Assembly: GCA_018401745.1 (NCBI GenBank)
Contig: JAGYJY010000013.1
Span: 62,001-126,000 of the forward strand
From: Pirellulales bacterium
Lineage (GTDB): Bacteria; Planctomycetota; Planctomycetia; Pirellulales; UBA1268
Reading direction: 5' to 3'
DNA length: 64,000 nucleotides
A program made the position numbers and the translations under genes. Shown one piece after another: positions 26,874 through 36,419 of the stretch. Every line of letters begins with the position of its first letter. Within the stretch, counting starts at the first letter, position 1. The notes beneath the pieces were generated by a model. It was not told the DNA's origin. It did not search any database and saw only the letters and a list, made by a program, of their open reading frames with translations.

Positions 26874-28537
26874 GAGGTGGCGAGTTGCTGGAGACGGAGA
26901 TCAATGCCGATCGGCGGGAGGTCTTCCGCCAGCGCGGCAAGGGCGGACGATGTCGCTGCAGCCTCCCGACGGATGACTGCCGGATCGTAGAGACGGTGGC
27001 GGCCGAGCATGTTCCACAGCAGGCGACCTTCCGGCCAGACGCCGGAGGGGGCGCGGATGGCCCGCTCAAACGACTGGGCCCACTGGGCGTGGTTGACCCA
27101 GGTGCCTGACCGTTCGGCAAATCCCGCTGCCGGCAGCAGCCAGTCGGCACGGTCTGCCAGCGGTGACGTAAAGAGATCCTGAACGATCAGGCAGCGAAGC
27201 TTTTCAAAGCGGGCCGCCGTCGCTTCGTCGATCCATGAGGCTGCCTCTGAGGGCGGCCGGTTGCCTGCGGGCGGATAGGCGGCTGAGATCCAGGCAGCCG
27301 TGCAGGAGCCGCTCTCAACAGCATCCAGCAGCGTCTCCCACCGTGGCACCGTGGGGTCGAAGCCCGCAATCACATGCTCAACGCCCACACGATTGGGGCA
27401 CTTTTCGCTGCGGATCGTGAAGCCGCCGGGGAAGCTTTCGTCTTCGCCGCTGGTGGGCACGAAGCCGACAGCGAGCATGGCCTGCGGGTCGATGCTGCGA
27501 GCGACACTGCAGAGCATCCAGGCCTCTTCCACCGTGAGCATCGGCGACACGGCAACCGCAAGCCGCCCACCATTGGCAGTGGCTGCAGCGAGGTCGCTGC
27601 GGAGCAGTCCGATGATGTCGGCCCACTCCACGGGCTCGGCAGCGGCGTTTCCCTTGCCGTCCCGCTGCCGCTTCGGCTCGACGAGCCGCGATGGATCGTG
27701 CAGGTGGTGCCAGCCGTAGCGGCCCTCATCGCAGATCCACCACTTGTTGACGTGCTGGTTTTCTCGCGGCTTGAGGCGATAGATCGTGTCTTGGTTGTGT
27801 TCGGTGTGGATCGAACAGCCCGCCGAACAGCCGCCGCAGACGCCGTCTTCCCTCTTCAAAAACCAGACCCGCTGCTGGTAGAGGAAGTCCTTGTCGCCAA
27901 GGGCACCGACCGGACAGAGGTCAACCACATTGCCGGAGAGTTTGTTGTCGAGTGGATAGCCCGGGAAGATGTCGATCTCTTCCTTGGAGCCTCGCGAGCT
28001 CACCATGAGCTCGCCGGTGCCGGCAACCTCGCGGGTAAACCGCACACACCGCGTGCACATGATGCAGCGATCGACAAAGAGCGAAACGGTCGGCCCCACG
28101 TCCCGCTTGCGGCTTGTGAAGGGATGGATATCGGCCCGCCGCTGAGCCTGGCCATGCTCGAAGTGGTAGTCCTGAAGCCGGCATTCGCCAGCCTTGTCGC
28201 AGATTGGGCAGTCAACCGGATGATCAATCAGCAGGGCTTCTTCGACCCGGGCCCGGCTCTCTTTCACCTTGCTGCTTTCGGTGACAATCACCGTGCCATC
28301 CTTGGCGGGCGTCTGGCAGGCCGGAACCAGCTTGGGCACCATCGAAGTCTTGCCGGTTTCAGCGTCGCGGCTGCCGACCTCGATCAGGCACATTCGGCAG
28401 CTCGCCACCACCGACAGGCCTGGATGCCAGCAGTAGTGAGGAATCTCCGCGCCCGCCCGTCGGGCGGCCTCGATGCAGTTGAGCCGCTCATCAGTTCCGA
28501 TCTCGATTTCACGTCCGTCGACGATGACGGTGGGCAT
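26870..28537 (-). CDS. nuoG: NADH-quinone oxidoreductase subunit G (short form)
   Basis: Fe-S subunit of the complex I NADH-dehydrogenase arm. The N-terminal 2Fe-2S domain has CWHPGLSVVASCRMC. The His-Cys 4Fe-4S site (HPVDCPICDKAGEC) and the CIMCTRC cluster motif follow. A molybdopterin-oxidoreductase-like domain begins with CGGCSAGCSI. At 555 residues it is shorter than most NuoG (about 700-900), with the Mo-bis-MGD-like region truncated, as in other shortened complex I forms. Its ATG shares a base with the nuoF stop. Confidence 0.93.
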   Translation of the reverse strand: MPTVIVDGREIEIGTDERLNCIEAARRAGAEIPHYCWHPGLSVVASCRMCLIEVGSRDAETGKTSMVPKLVPACQTPAKDGTVIVTESSKVKESRARVEEALLIDHPVDCPICDKAGECRLQDYHFEHGQAQRRADIHPFTSRKRDVGPTVSLFVDRCIMCTRCVRFTREVAGTGELMVSSRGSKEEIDIFPGYPLDNKLSGNVVDLCPVGALGDKDFLYQQRVWFLKREDGVCGGCSAGCSIHTEHNQDTIYRLKPRENQHVNKWWICDEGRYGWHHLHDPSRLVEPKRQRDGKGNAAAEPVEWADIIGLLRSDLAAATANGGRLAVAVSPMLTVEEAWMLCSVARSIDPQAMLAVGFVPTSGEDESFPGGFTIRSEKCPNRVGVEHVIAGFDPTVPRWETLLDAVESGSCTAAWISAAYPPAGNRPPSEAASWIDEATAARFEKLRCLIVQDLFTSPLADRADWLLPAAGFAERSGTWVNHAQWAQSFERAIRAPSGVWPEGRLLWNMLGRHRLYDPAVIRREAAATSSALAALAEDLPPIGIDLRLQQLATS

Positions 28538-29901
28538 CAGTGGGCTCCCACAATCTGAAGGGCGGGCACTGGATCGGTGACCATCCAGCCCTCGGGGTTG
28601 GTGCGTTTGATGGTTTCTTCAAACTCGTCGCGGAACTTGTTGATCGCGTTCTTGATGGGCCAGGCTGCGCCATCGGCAAGCCCACAGATCGTGGAGCCGG
28701 GCATCATACCCATCGTGTTGCCATTCTCGAGCAGGATCTCCAGGTCCTTCAGTCGGCCCTTGCCCGCCCGGATCCGCTCGAGAATCCGCTGGTTCCAGCT
28801 CGTGCCTTCACGGCAGGGGGTGCACTGGCCGCACGACTCGTGAGCAAAGAAGCGACAAGAGTTGTGGAGAAAGTCGACGATGCTGACCGTCTCGTCAATC
28901 ACCACCACCGCCCCGGTGCCCAGGCCCATACAGCCAACCGTGCCCGGACCCTTGAAGTCGAGCGGCGTGTCAAACTCTGCTTCCGTCATCAAGCCCATCG
29001 AGATGCCGCCGGGGATCGCCGCTTTCGCCTTGCGTCCTTTCCAGACACCACCGCCATACTCATCGATCAGTTGCCGCAGCGTGATGCCCAGCGGAGCCTC
29101 ATAGCAGCCGGGCTTTTCAACGTGCCCGGAGAGGCAGTAGAGCTTGGGGCCGTAGCTGCCAGGGTCGCGAGGATTCTCGGGATCTGCTGGCACACCGATG
29201 GAGCGAAACCAGTCGGTCCCGCGGCGGGCGATCTGGGCCACGCAGGCCATCGTCTCGATGTTGTTGACCACCGTCGGCTTGCGAAACAAGCCCTCGATGG
29301 CAGGGAAAGGCGGCTTGATCCGCGGCCAAGCTCGCTTGCCTTCAATGCTCTCGATCAGGCCGGTCTCTTCACCGCAGATGTACGCCGCAGCACCGCGGTG
29401 CAGGTAGATGTCGAGCGAGAAGCCGCTGCCCTTGATGTTGCTGCCGAGCAGGCCGGCCGCAGAGGCCTCGTCGATCGCGGCCTGGAGCCGATCCCAGGCG
29501 TGCGGATACTCATACCGCAGGTAGATGTAGGCCGTGGTTGCCCGCGTGGCATACGAGGAGATCATCGTCCCCTCGATCACCTGATGAGGGTCGTCTTCCA
29601 TCAGGATGCGGTTGTTGAAGGTGCCCGGCTCACTCTCGTCTGCATTCACGCAGAGGTAGATCGGCCCGGGGTGATCCTTGGGCAGAAAGCCCCACTTCAC
29701 ACCGGTGGGGAAGCCGGCACCACCGCGACCACGAAGGCCCGAGGATTTGACCAGCTCGATGACGTCCGTGGGCTGCTGCTCGGCAAGCAGTTTTTCAAAC
29801 GGTGCATAGCCACCGCGGGAACAATAGCTCTCCAGCGTGTGGCTGTCGGGCGTGCCGATGGCTTCCAGCAAAACCGGCTCAAATGGCGGCATGTCAGGCA
29901 C
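28537..29901 (-). CDS. nuoF: NADH-quinone oxidoreductase subunit F
   Basis: NADH- and FMN-binding subunit of complex I, 454 residues. The sequence shows the FMN/NADH site GRGGAGFPTGVKWGFLP, then NADESEPGTFNNR, ICGEETGLIESIEGKR and the N3 4Fe-4S ligands ESCGQCTPCREGT, with a fourth Cys in STICGLAD. Start ATG 29901 overlaps the nuoE stop by eight bases. Length is normal. Confidence 0.96.
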   Translation of the reverse strand: MPDMPPFEPVLLEAIGTPDSHTLESYCSRGGYAPFEKLLAEQQPTDVIELVKSSGLRGRGGAGFPTGVKWGFLPKDHPGPIYLCVNADESEPGTFNNRILMEDDPHQVIEGTMISSYATRATTAYIYLRYEYPHAWDRLQAAIDEASAAGLLGSNIKGSGFSLDIYLHRGAAAYICGEETGLIESIEGKRAWPRIKPPFPAIEGLFRKPTVVNNIETMACVAQIARRGTDWFRSIGVPADPENPRDPGSYGPKLYCLSGHVEKPGCYEAPLGITLRQLIDEYGGGVWKGRKAKAAIPGGISMGLMTEAEFDTPLDFKGPGTVGCMGLGTGAVVVIDETVSIVDFLHNSCRFFAHESCGQCTPCREGTSWNQRILERIRAGKGRLKDLEILLENGNTMGMMPGSTICGLADGAAWPIKNAINKFRDEFEETIKRTNPEGWMVTDPVPALQIVGAH

Positions 29902-30448
29902 CTTCCCTTGGTTGCGTGGCGGCCTTGGAACTGCCGTCCGTGGAGCGGCGGTCGGCCCGCACCTTGACAGCCTCGATGGCGGCGGCGGCGGCGGCGGGCT
30001 CCAGGTTTTTCAGCAGGTCGTCGTTGGCAAGCACACACGGAGCAAAATCACAGGCACCGAGGCACTCTGCCGGCTCGATCGTCAGCGACCCATCGTCGGT
30101 GGTGCCGTAGGGCTGAATCCCGTACTGGCTGCAGAGCTTCTCGAGCAGCTCCTCACCGCCCCGCAGGGCACATGACACCGAACGGCAGACAAAGGCCCGC
30201 ACCGTTCCGTGCGGCTTCTTCTGATGGAAAAACTCATAGAAGCTGAGCGTGTCTTGGACCTCGGCCGGGGGCAGCCCAAGCACGTTGGCCACGTCGACCA
30301 CGGCGTCGAGCGGCACGTGCCGCAGCGCCTTGTTGACAATGTGCAGCGCGGGCAGCACGAGCGCTCGACGGTCGGGGTACCGCGGAGCGAGCGCTTCGAT
30401 TTCCGCCACCATCTCGGGTGTCAGGCGTGTGAGGGCGTGGCTGATCAT
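29894..30448 (-). CDS. nuoE: NADH-quinone oxidoreductase subunit E (2Fe-2S)
   Basis: Thioredoxin-like 2Fe-2S subunit of complex I, 184 residues from ATG 30448, which lies seven bases after the nuoD stop; an upstream in-frame start at 30511 would overlap nuoD. The cluster ligands lie in VCRSVSCALRGGEEL and AECLGACDFAPCV. The N-terminal helical bundle (LPALHIVNKALRHVPLDAV) is typical. A short Ala-rich tail follows. Confidence 0.94.
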   Translation of the reverse strand: MISHALTRLTPEMVAEIEALAPRYPDRRALVLPALHIVNKALRHVPLDAVVDVANVLGLPPAEVQDTLSFYEFFHQKKPHGTVRAFVCRSVSCALRGGEELLEKLCSQYGIQPYGTTDDGSLTIEPAECLGACDFAPCVLANDDLLKNLEPAAAAAAIEAVKVRADRRSTDGSSKAATQPREGA

Positions 30449-30455
30449 GAAATGG

Positions 30456-31706
30456 CTACCGGTCGAGTTCTGCGGCGATGATGTTGAGACTGCCGAGCAC
30501 GGCCACAACATCGGAAAGCGTGTGGCCGCGAATCAGGTGGGGAAAAAGAGCGAAGTGCAGCAAGCTTGGCGGCCGACAGCGGGCTCGATAGGCGGTCTCG
30601 TTGCCGTCACCGACGAGATAAAAGCCGAGTTCACCGTTGGGTGCCTCGATTGCGGCATACGACTCCTCGTAGGGCACCTCAAAGCCTCGATTGCTCATCG
30701 ACAGCTCAAAGTGTGAGATCGTGCCTTCGATCGTTGAGTAGACCTGCTTCTTGTCGGGCCGGGCGATCCGCTGATCGATGCCGATGTCGACAGGACCCGC
30801 GGGAATGTTTTCCACTGCCTGAGAGACGATACGAAGGCTTTCCCGCATTTCATCCATGCGAACGAGGTAGCGGGCGTAGCAGTCGCCAGCCGTGGCGCAG
30901 GGCACGGAAAAGTCGAAGTCGTTGTAGGCGAGATAGGGCTCGTCTTTGCGGAGATCGCGGGTCACGCCACTGGCCCGGGCGATCGGGCCGGTCGCTCCTC
31001 GTGCGATAGCCTCCGCCTTGCTGAGCACGCCCACGCCCTTCGTGCGATCGACAAAGATTCGGTTGCGGGTCAGCAGCCGCTCCATGTCGACGAGCGTTTT
31101 GGGGAAAGTCTTCAGGAAGGAGCGGATTTTTTCCACCACCAATGGTGTGATGTCTTGCGAGAGCCCACCCACCCTGGTGTAGCTGGTGGTGAAGCGGGCT
31201 CCGCAGAGCGTTTCGAAGATGTCGTAGATCACCTCTCGCTGCTGAAACGCATAGAGGAAGAATGTGAGGGCTCCCGTGTCGAGCCCGACTGCGCCGTTGC
31301 ACAGAAGATGATCACTGATTCTGGAAAGCTCGGCCACGATCGTGCGGATGTAGACGCACCGCGGCGTCACCTCGATGCCCAGAAGTTTCTCCACCGCATG
31401 ATGCCAGGCCACGTTGTTGGCCATTGGCGAGATGTAGTTCATGCGGTCGGTGACCGTCACATACTGATTGAATGAGAGGTGCTCACCAATCTTCTCAAAA
31501 CCAGAATGGAGATAGCCCATTTCGGGCATCGCATCAACGACCCGCTCGCCCTCAAGCTTCAGCACGAGCCGCAGCGTGGTGTGCGTGGCCGGATGCTGTG
31601 GGCCGAAGTTCAGCGTCCAGAGATAATCCTCGCTGCGACTTGCCGTGCTACGTGCAGTTGTGTCAGCGGCTGGCTGCGAGAGCGGTTCGGATGTGGCGAT
31701 GGACAT
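30456..31706 (-). CDS. nuoD: NADH-quinone oxidoreductase subunit D
   Basis: The 49-kDa-type subunit of complex I that lines the quinone site, 416 residues from ATG 31706, four bases after the nuoC stop. Typical segments are LNFGPQHPATHTTLRLVL, MPEMGYLHSGFEKIGE, SFNQYVTVTDRMNYISPM and ELSRISDHLLCNG. The C-terminus ends in the ELDR form common to the family. A Ser/Thr/Ala-rich leader of about 25 residues precedes the domain. Confidence 0.96.
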   Translation of the reverse strand: MSIATSEPLSQPAADTTARSTASRSEDYLWTLNFGPQHPATHTTLRLVLKLEGERVVDAMPEMGYLHSGFEKIGEHLSFNQYVTVTDRMNYISPMANNVAWHHAVEKLLGIEVTPRCVYIRTIVAELSRISDHLLCNGAVGLDTGALTFFLYAFQQREVIYDIFETLCGARFTTSYTRVGGLSQDITPLVVEKIRSFLKTFPKTLVDMERLLTRNRIFVDRTKGVGVLSKAEAIARGATGPIARASGVTRDLRKDEPYLAYNDFDFSVPCATAGDCYARYLVRMDEMRESLRIVSQAVENIPAGPVDIGIDQRIARPDKKQVYSTIEGTISHFELSMSNRGFEVPYEESYAAIEAPNGELGFYLVGDGNETAYRARCRPPSLLHFALFPHLIRGHTLSDVVAVLGSLNIIAAELDR

Positions 31707-31710
31707 GGCT

Positions 31711-32259
31711 CTAACTCTGCTCCCGCGAGATGACAGGGAAGTTGTGCCGCTCGCCACGTCCTTGGAGCGGATAGTCTTTCCGCAGCGGATGGGCGGCGAA
31801 CTCCTCGGGCATCACCAGCCGGCGAAGGTCTGGATGGCCCGTGAAGCGAATACCGAAGAGATCCCAGACCTCCCGCTCAAGCCAGTTGGCCGCAGGCCAC
31901 AGCGGGACCATGCTCGGCACAGTCGGCTCGGGATCGTCGACGAAGCAGCGAACCGTGAGCCGCTCATTGGTGCGGGTGTTGACCAGCAGATAGACGAGGC
32001 CGTAGCGGCTCGTCGCCCCGCGGTATTCCAGGTAGTCCACGCAGCTGACATCCACCAGCAGGTCAAAGCCCAGCTGGTGGATCTGCCGCATCGCATCCGC
32101 CAATGAGGCTGCTGGCATCACCACCCGTTGCTGCCCGCGAAACACCGACGATTCCAGCCCGGGAAACGCTGCGATCAGGGCCTGGTAGCCGGCATCGGAG
32201 CCACCACCGGTCGATGTCTCGGGCGATGTCTCGGGCGAAGTTTCAGGCTCAACGGACAT
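31711..32259 (-). CDS. nuoC: NADH-quinone oxidoreductase subunit C
   Basis: The 30-kDa-type subunit of complex I, 182 residues. The family signature ERE-x-WD-x-FG appears as LEREVWDLFGIRFTGHPDLRR, followed by PEEFAAHPLRKDYPLQGRGER. The N-terminus carries a three-fold ETSP-type micro-repeat of low complexity. It is a separate gene from nuoD, not the fused nuoCD form. It lies 72 bases after nuoB. Confidence 0.95.
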   Translation of the reverse strand: MSVEPETSPETSPETSTGGGSDAGYQALIAAFPGLESSVFRGQQRVVMPAASLADAMRQIHQLGFDLLVDVSCVDYLEYRGATSRYGLVYLLVNTRTNERLTVRCFVDDPEPTVPSMVPLWPAANWLEREVWDLFGIRFTGHPDLRRLVMPEEFAAHPLRKDYPLQGRGERHNFPVISREQS

Positions 32260-32331
32260 GGCGGTGGGCTGCAGGTGGGCGTGGTGAGGAAGAAATCTGT
32301 GGCGAAGTATGGTGCGGATGTGGCGGGCCTA

Positions 32332-33000
32332 TCAACGACCCGCTGGGGCAGACCGCTCCGCGGCAAGCTGCCGCTGAATGACGGGATTGCGGGAGGCATC
32401 GAGGGTCAGCGGATCCCCCGACTCGGTCAGGGCACGCTTGCGAAGCTGCCTGGCAGCCGTGTCGAACTCCCGGCCTGTGATCGTGCCTTCCTGCTGGATC
32501 TTGTCTTGCAGGTCGATGATCGCCTGAATCAGCTGCTCAGGCCGCGGAGGGCAGCCGGGCACATACATGTCGACCGGGATGAAGCGATCGATGCCCTGCA
32601 CGACGGCATAGGTGTCAAACACGCCCCGGTGCTCGCACAGGCACCCATCGAGATGCACCACTTCGGCTCACTCATCTGCAGCCAGATTCTCTGCAGCACA
32701 GGCAGCATTTTCATCACCACGCGGCCGGCAACGATCATCAGGTCGCACTGCCGCGGGCTGAAACGAAACACCTCAGCGCCGAATCGTGCCAGGTCGTGCT
32801 TCGCACCACCCGTAGCCATCAGCTCAATGCCGCAGCAGGCGGTGGCGAATGGCATGGGCCAAAGGCTGTTTTTGCGGCACCAGCTGGCAAGCTCGTCGAG
32901 TCGGCTGACAACGACGTTTTCAGGAAGTTCAAGACGTGCATCCAGCGACGACGTTCTGCCGCGGCGAGGCCGTCTGCAGCTGTGGCCCTGTTATCGCCAT
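32332..33000 (-). CDS. nuoB: NADH-quinone oxidoreductase subunit B, two compensating frameshifts
   Basis: Carries cluster N2 of complex I. ATG 33000 overlaps the nuoA stop by ten bases. Three frames must be joined. The leader [14 protein letters not shown] shifts frame (one extra base, about 32940-32985) into [33 protein letters not shown]. After SMGACAS one base is missing from the run at 32624-32627, and the protein continues [29 protein letters not shown]. The cluster ligands CC, the Cys of GAC and the Cys of PGCPPRP are all present. Net length is 222 residues, so the gene is almost certainly functional in the organism. Confidence 0.9.
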
Positions 33001-33386
33001 CGAAAAACCCCCTTTTTCCAGTCGTAGGCGAATCCCGCCACGACCAATGCGAGGAACACCATCGCTCCTGCAAAAACCATCCCGCGGCTTTCCACGCTGC
33101 CGTCTGCGACAGCGGCGTCGATACCGGCCGGCGAGCGGCTGGCCACGGCCCACGGGTAGAGAAAGAGCAGCTCCACATCGAACACAAGAAAGGTGATCGC
33201 CACCAAGTGAAACCGCACATCAAACCGCCGCCGCGTGTCATGGACGGGGTCCATGCCGCTTTCGTAGGGCATCGACTTGACGGGCGTTGTCCGCTTCGGG
33301 CCGATCAGCTGAGCGGCGACCACCAAACCCACCGAGACTGCGGCGGCAATCGCCACAAACAGGATCACAGGCAGGATCGGATTCAT
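32991..33386 (-). CDS. nuoA: NADH-quinone oxidoreductase subunit A
   Basis: First gene of the complex I operon, 131 residues from ATG 33386 (MNPILPVILF); a longer in-frame start at 33455 looks non-coding. Three membrane helices are present, with conserved KSMPYESGMDPVHDTRRRFDVRFHLVAITFLVFDVELLFLYPWA between the first two. The Cys usual in the PYECG loop is Ser here (PYESG). The 260 bases upstream, shared with the divergent M20 peptidase gene, must hold the operon promoter; no clear -35/-10 pair was picked out. Confidence 0.95.
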   Translation of the reverse strand: MNPILPVILFVAIAAAVSVGLVVAAQLIGPKRTTPVKSMPYESGMDPVHDTRRRFDVRFHLVAITFLVFDVELLFLYPWAVASRSPAGIDAAVADGSVESRGMVFAGAMVFLALVVAGFAYDWKKGVFRWR

Positions 33387-33647
33387 CACACGCTCCGGGC
33401 AAACGCGGACTCCCTGCAACCTGCTCGAGTGTCCGCAGAACGGCGTCTTCTGCAAAAACCGCTGCGCCAGCCGACTTTGTGAAAAATGTCACGAAGTCTC
33501 TCTCTTTATACAGTCCTGAAGCCGGATGGGCGAGACGAGACCCGAGACCCGCGGCGGCGGTGTACAACCGGGAGAGCTCTGCCGCGTGTGGAGCCGGATC
33601 AGCGTCCGGAGAACGACGAGGGCCTGCAGGCCGCACGAGGAGCCTTG

Positions 33648-34861
33648 ATGATCGATCACGTTGCCACCCTGGCCGACCTTGTCCGGCGGCCGAGCGTCAA
33701 TCCGATGGGCCGCACGCTCACGGGCCCTGAGTATCTCGAAGGCCGCGTGAGTGAGTATCTCGTGCAGCGGTTCTCCACCGCCGGGCTTGCCTGGGCACGG
33801 CAGAACGTAGCGCCGGGCCGGGACAACGTGCTCGCGGTGCTCGACGCGACCGAGCCGGGGAGCCCGACGGTCCTCTGGGACGCCCATCAAGACACCGTGC
33901 CGGTCGACGGCATGACGATCGCGCCGTTCACGCCCGTGCTTCGCGATGGCAGACTCTACGGCCGGGGTTCCTGCGACGTGAAGGGAGGCATGGCAGCCAT
34001 GCTCGTGGCCATGGAGCGGCTCCGACACTTGCCTCGCCGGAGCGTCAGAATCGTGTTTGCGGCAACGGTCAACGAGGAATTCGGGTTTTCTGGGGCCAAA
34101 GCTGTGGCCCGCCTGTGGCAGGTGCCGTGCGAGTCCTGTTCCTCCGCAGACCGCCCTGCCGCAGAACTGCTCGCCGGCAGGCCGCTCGCAGCGGTGGTGG
34201 CGGAGCCCACCGAGCTGAACCTGGTTGCGACCCACAAGGGGGCCGTGCGGTGGCGGCTCGTGGCCCACGGCCGAGCCTGCCATAGCGCCTTTCCGGAAGA
34301 CGGGGCCAATGCCATCTACCCCGCCGCGCGGGCTGCCCTAGCGATGGAGCGTTTGGCCGCCGAACTCGGCAGTCGGTCACCGGACCATCCGTGCGGTCCG
34401 CCAACGCTGAGCATCGGCACGATTCATGGCGGCATCGGGGTCAACCTCGTGCCCGACCGCGTGGTTCTCGAAATCGATCGCAGACTCCTCCCGGGGAGTC
34501 CGCTGAGGCAGCCCGGCAGGAGGTGATCGACGCTGTGGCCACCGCCGTCGGGCCGGAGGCGAGTGCCGCGATCGAACACGAGCCGCCGTTTCTCTCCAGC
34601 GAAGGATTGCCGCAGGAAGTTGACGGACGAACGGCGGCGATGCTCGCCGCTGCGGCCACCCGCTGCGGCCACAAGACCCGAGTCTTGGCCGCGCGGTATG
34701 GCACCAACGCGAGCATCTATGCTGCCGCTGACGTGCCGAGCGTTGTCTTCGGACCAGGCAGCATTGCCCAGGCGCACACGGTCGATGAGTGGATCGAACT
34801 CGACCAGGTCGCCCTCGCCGCCGCCATCCTCACCGACACCGTCGCTGCAGCAGCAGTCTGA
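33648..34861 (+). CDS. M20-family metallopeptidase (ArgE/DapE-like), one frameshift
   Basis: Zinc-dependent amidohydrolase of about 404 residues that probably deacylates an amino acid or cleaves a dipeptide. ATG 33648 follows ACGAGGAG. Metal-site motifs are WDAHQDTVPV, YGRGSCDVKGGMAAML and NEEFGFSG; the dimerisation domain starts near THKGAVRWRL. One G is missing in the run at 34493-34496; restoring it gives DRRLLPGESAEAARQEV and continues through GTNASIYAAADVPSVVFGPG to the end. ArgE, DapE and broader carboxypeptidase roles are all possible. Divergent from the nuo operon. Confidence 0.86.
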
Positions 34862-34876
34862 CGGGATCGGCAGCGA

Positions 34877-35218
34877 TCAGAACTGATCGAGGATGAAGTG
34901 GTGCCCGTGGTGGTACCGCCGCGACTTTGGAAAGTAGTTCTGCCAGCTGCGGTTGTAGACCGGCACACGCATCTCCTGCGGATAGCGGTAGTAGAGGTCT
35001 TCGGCAGACCGCATGTACTCGTCGGTGTAGTAGTTCTGCGGATAGAAGACGTATGGATAGTGGTAGAAACGGTTCCAGTCATGGCTGGAATACGAATGGG
35101 CCCACTGCTTGCCGAAGGCCTGCGTGCCACCAAAGCCTTGGGCCTCAGCAGACGGTCCGCCCCACACGAGCGCCCCTGCGACGAGCGCGGAGGCTGCCAC
35201 GATCTTTCGGATGGTCAT
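34877..35218 (-). CDS. Small secreted Tyr/His-rich protein
   Basis: An exported protein of 113 residues. The signal peptide (1-27) ends in SAEAQG. The mature part is unusually rich in aromatic residues: YHYPYVFYPQNYY, then YYRYPQEMRVPVYN and a C-terminal RRYHHGHHF. Similar short Tyr-rich exported proteins occur in planctomycetes, but I cannot name a function; a surface or cell-wall protein is possible. It ends 16 bases after the M20 peptidase, tail to tail. Confidence 0.72.
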   Translation of the reverse strand: MTIRKIVAASALVAGALVWGGPSAEAQGFGGTQAFGKQWAHSYSSHDWNRFYHYPYVFYPQNYYTDEYMRSAEDLYYRYPQEMRVPVYNRSWQNYFPKSRRYHHGHHFILDQF

Positions 35219-35376
35219 CGATTGTTCCCCCTGTCTTACGGCGACGGTCCGCGACCGGTGTCGGAACCGCTCCCGTCCCTACCTCCATCGGCAATCGGCA
35301 GGACCGGTCTTGACGGTCTTTCCGGCACTGCCGGAAGAATCGTCGCCGGAAGCATCGTCAGCAGGGGGCTCACCGG

Positions 35377-36165
35377 TCAGGTGCCTTCGGGCAGCGTGCC
35401 TTCGGCGAGCTCACGATCCCATTCCTTCATCAGGGGCCACTCGGAGGCGCAGGTGCCGAAGTCAGCGAGCGTGAGATAGCCCTTGAGCCGCTCGATGGTT
35501 TTGGAGAGCAGGGCATCGTCTTTGCGGAAGATCGGACCGTGGCTTGGCAGCAGCCACTCCACATTGCTTCCGCGAATCCGCTCGAGCGAGCGGATAAAAG
35601 CAGGGATATCGCTCCCGTGGTGGGCGTCGATCGCCCCCACCGAGCCATCCCGGTAGATGTTGTCACCTGAAAGAAGCAGCGATCCGCAGCGAAACGCGAG
35701 CTGGCTGTCGGTGTGGCCAGGGGTGTGCCAGACCTCGAGTTTCAGACCGCCAACATCGATTGTGTCGCCGTCGTCGACGGTGCGGTCGACCTGCACGATC
35801 GGCATGTCGAGGTGGATGTTTTGAGCGGTTATTTCGGCAAATGTCTTGATGCGGTCGCCGCTCTGCAGCGATTCAACGGCCTTGGGATGGGCCAGAACCG
35901 GGCATTTGAGGATTGTTTTCGCCCGAGCAAGCCCTTGAATGTGGTCAACATCAGCATGTGTGGCCACAACGCCGCAGCACTGAGCCAGTGGGAAGTCGAG
36001 CTGGCGGATCATCTCGATGATTTCATCCACGGTCTCGGAATAGCCGATATCGACGAGGGCCCAGGAAGCATCGTCATACACCAGGTAGACGTTGCATCCG
36101 ATCCGCCACCCCGCCTGGTGGTTCATCTCGATCACGCCGGGAAAGATGGGTCGTCGCTCAAGCAT
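35377..36165 (-). CDS. Metallo-beta-lactamase-fold hydrolase with HxDxDH variant motif
   Basis: Soluble alpha-beta/beta-alpha hydrolase of 262 residues starting at ATG 36165 ([10 protein letters not shown]). The first metal motif reads THADVDH where most family members have HxHxDH, so the second His is Asp. Later ligands are present: [21 protein letters not shown] and LPSHGPI. The fold suggests a thioesterase- or glyoxalase-like enzyme, or lactonase. There is no signal peptide. The Asp substitution could change metal preference. Divergent from the GTPase pair. Confidence 0.85.
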   Translation of the reverse strand: MLERRPIFPGVIEMNHQAGWRIGCNVYLVYDDASWALVDIGYSETVDEIIEMIRQLDFPLAQCCGVVATHADVDHIQGLARAKTILKCPVLAHPKAVESLQSGDRIKTFAEITAQNIHLDMPIVQVDRTVDDGDTIDVGGLKLEVWHTPGHTDSQLAFRCGSLLLSGDNIYRDGSVGAIDAHHGSDIPAFIRSLERIRGSNVEWLLPSHGPIFRKDDALLSKTIERLKGYLTLADFGTCASEWPLMKEWDRELAEGTLPEGT

Positions 36166-36419
36166 CAGAACTTCGTTTCCATCGGCACATTTCTGGCCGC
36201 AATGGCGTTTGAGACGCGATACTGTGGGCTCATTGCTGTCGGGCCCTGTAACGTACGATGGGCAAGCGTTCCTGGAGCAGACGCCTGTCCGGTTGTGGCC
36301 AGCCCCACGGCAGGACGCACCTCCAGACTGCCGCAGCAGAACGCTCCCTCGGGAGGCTTTTGAGTTTAAGCCGTTCGGCAGAGGGCGGCAAACGAGGTGC
36401 TTGCACGCGGGTTCCTGTG

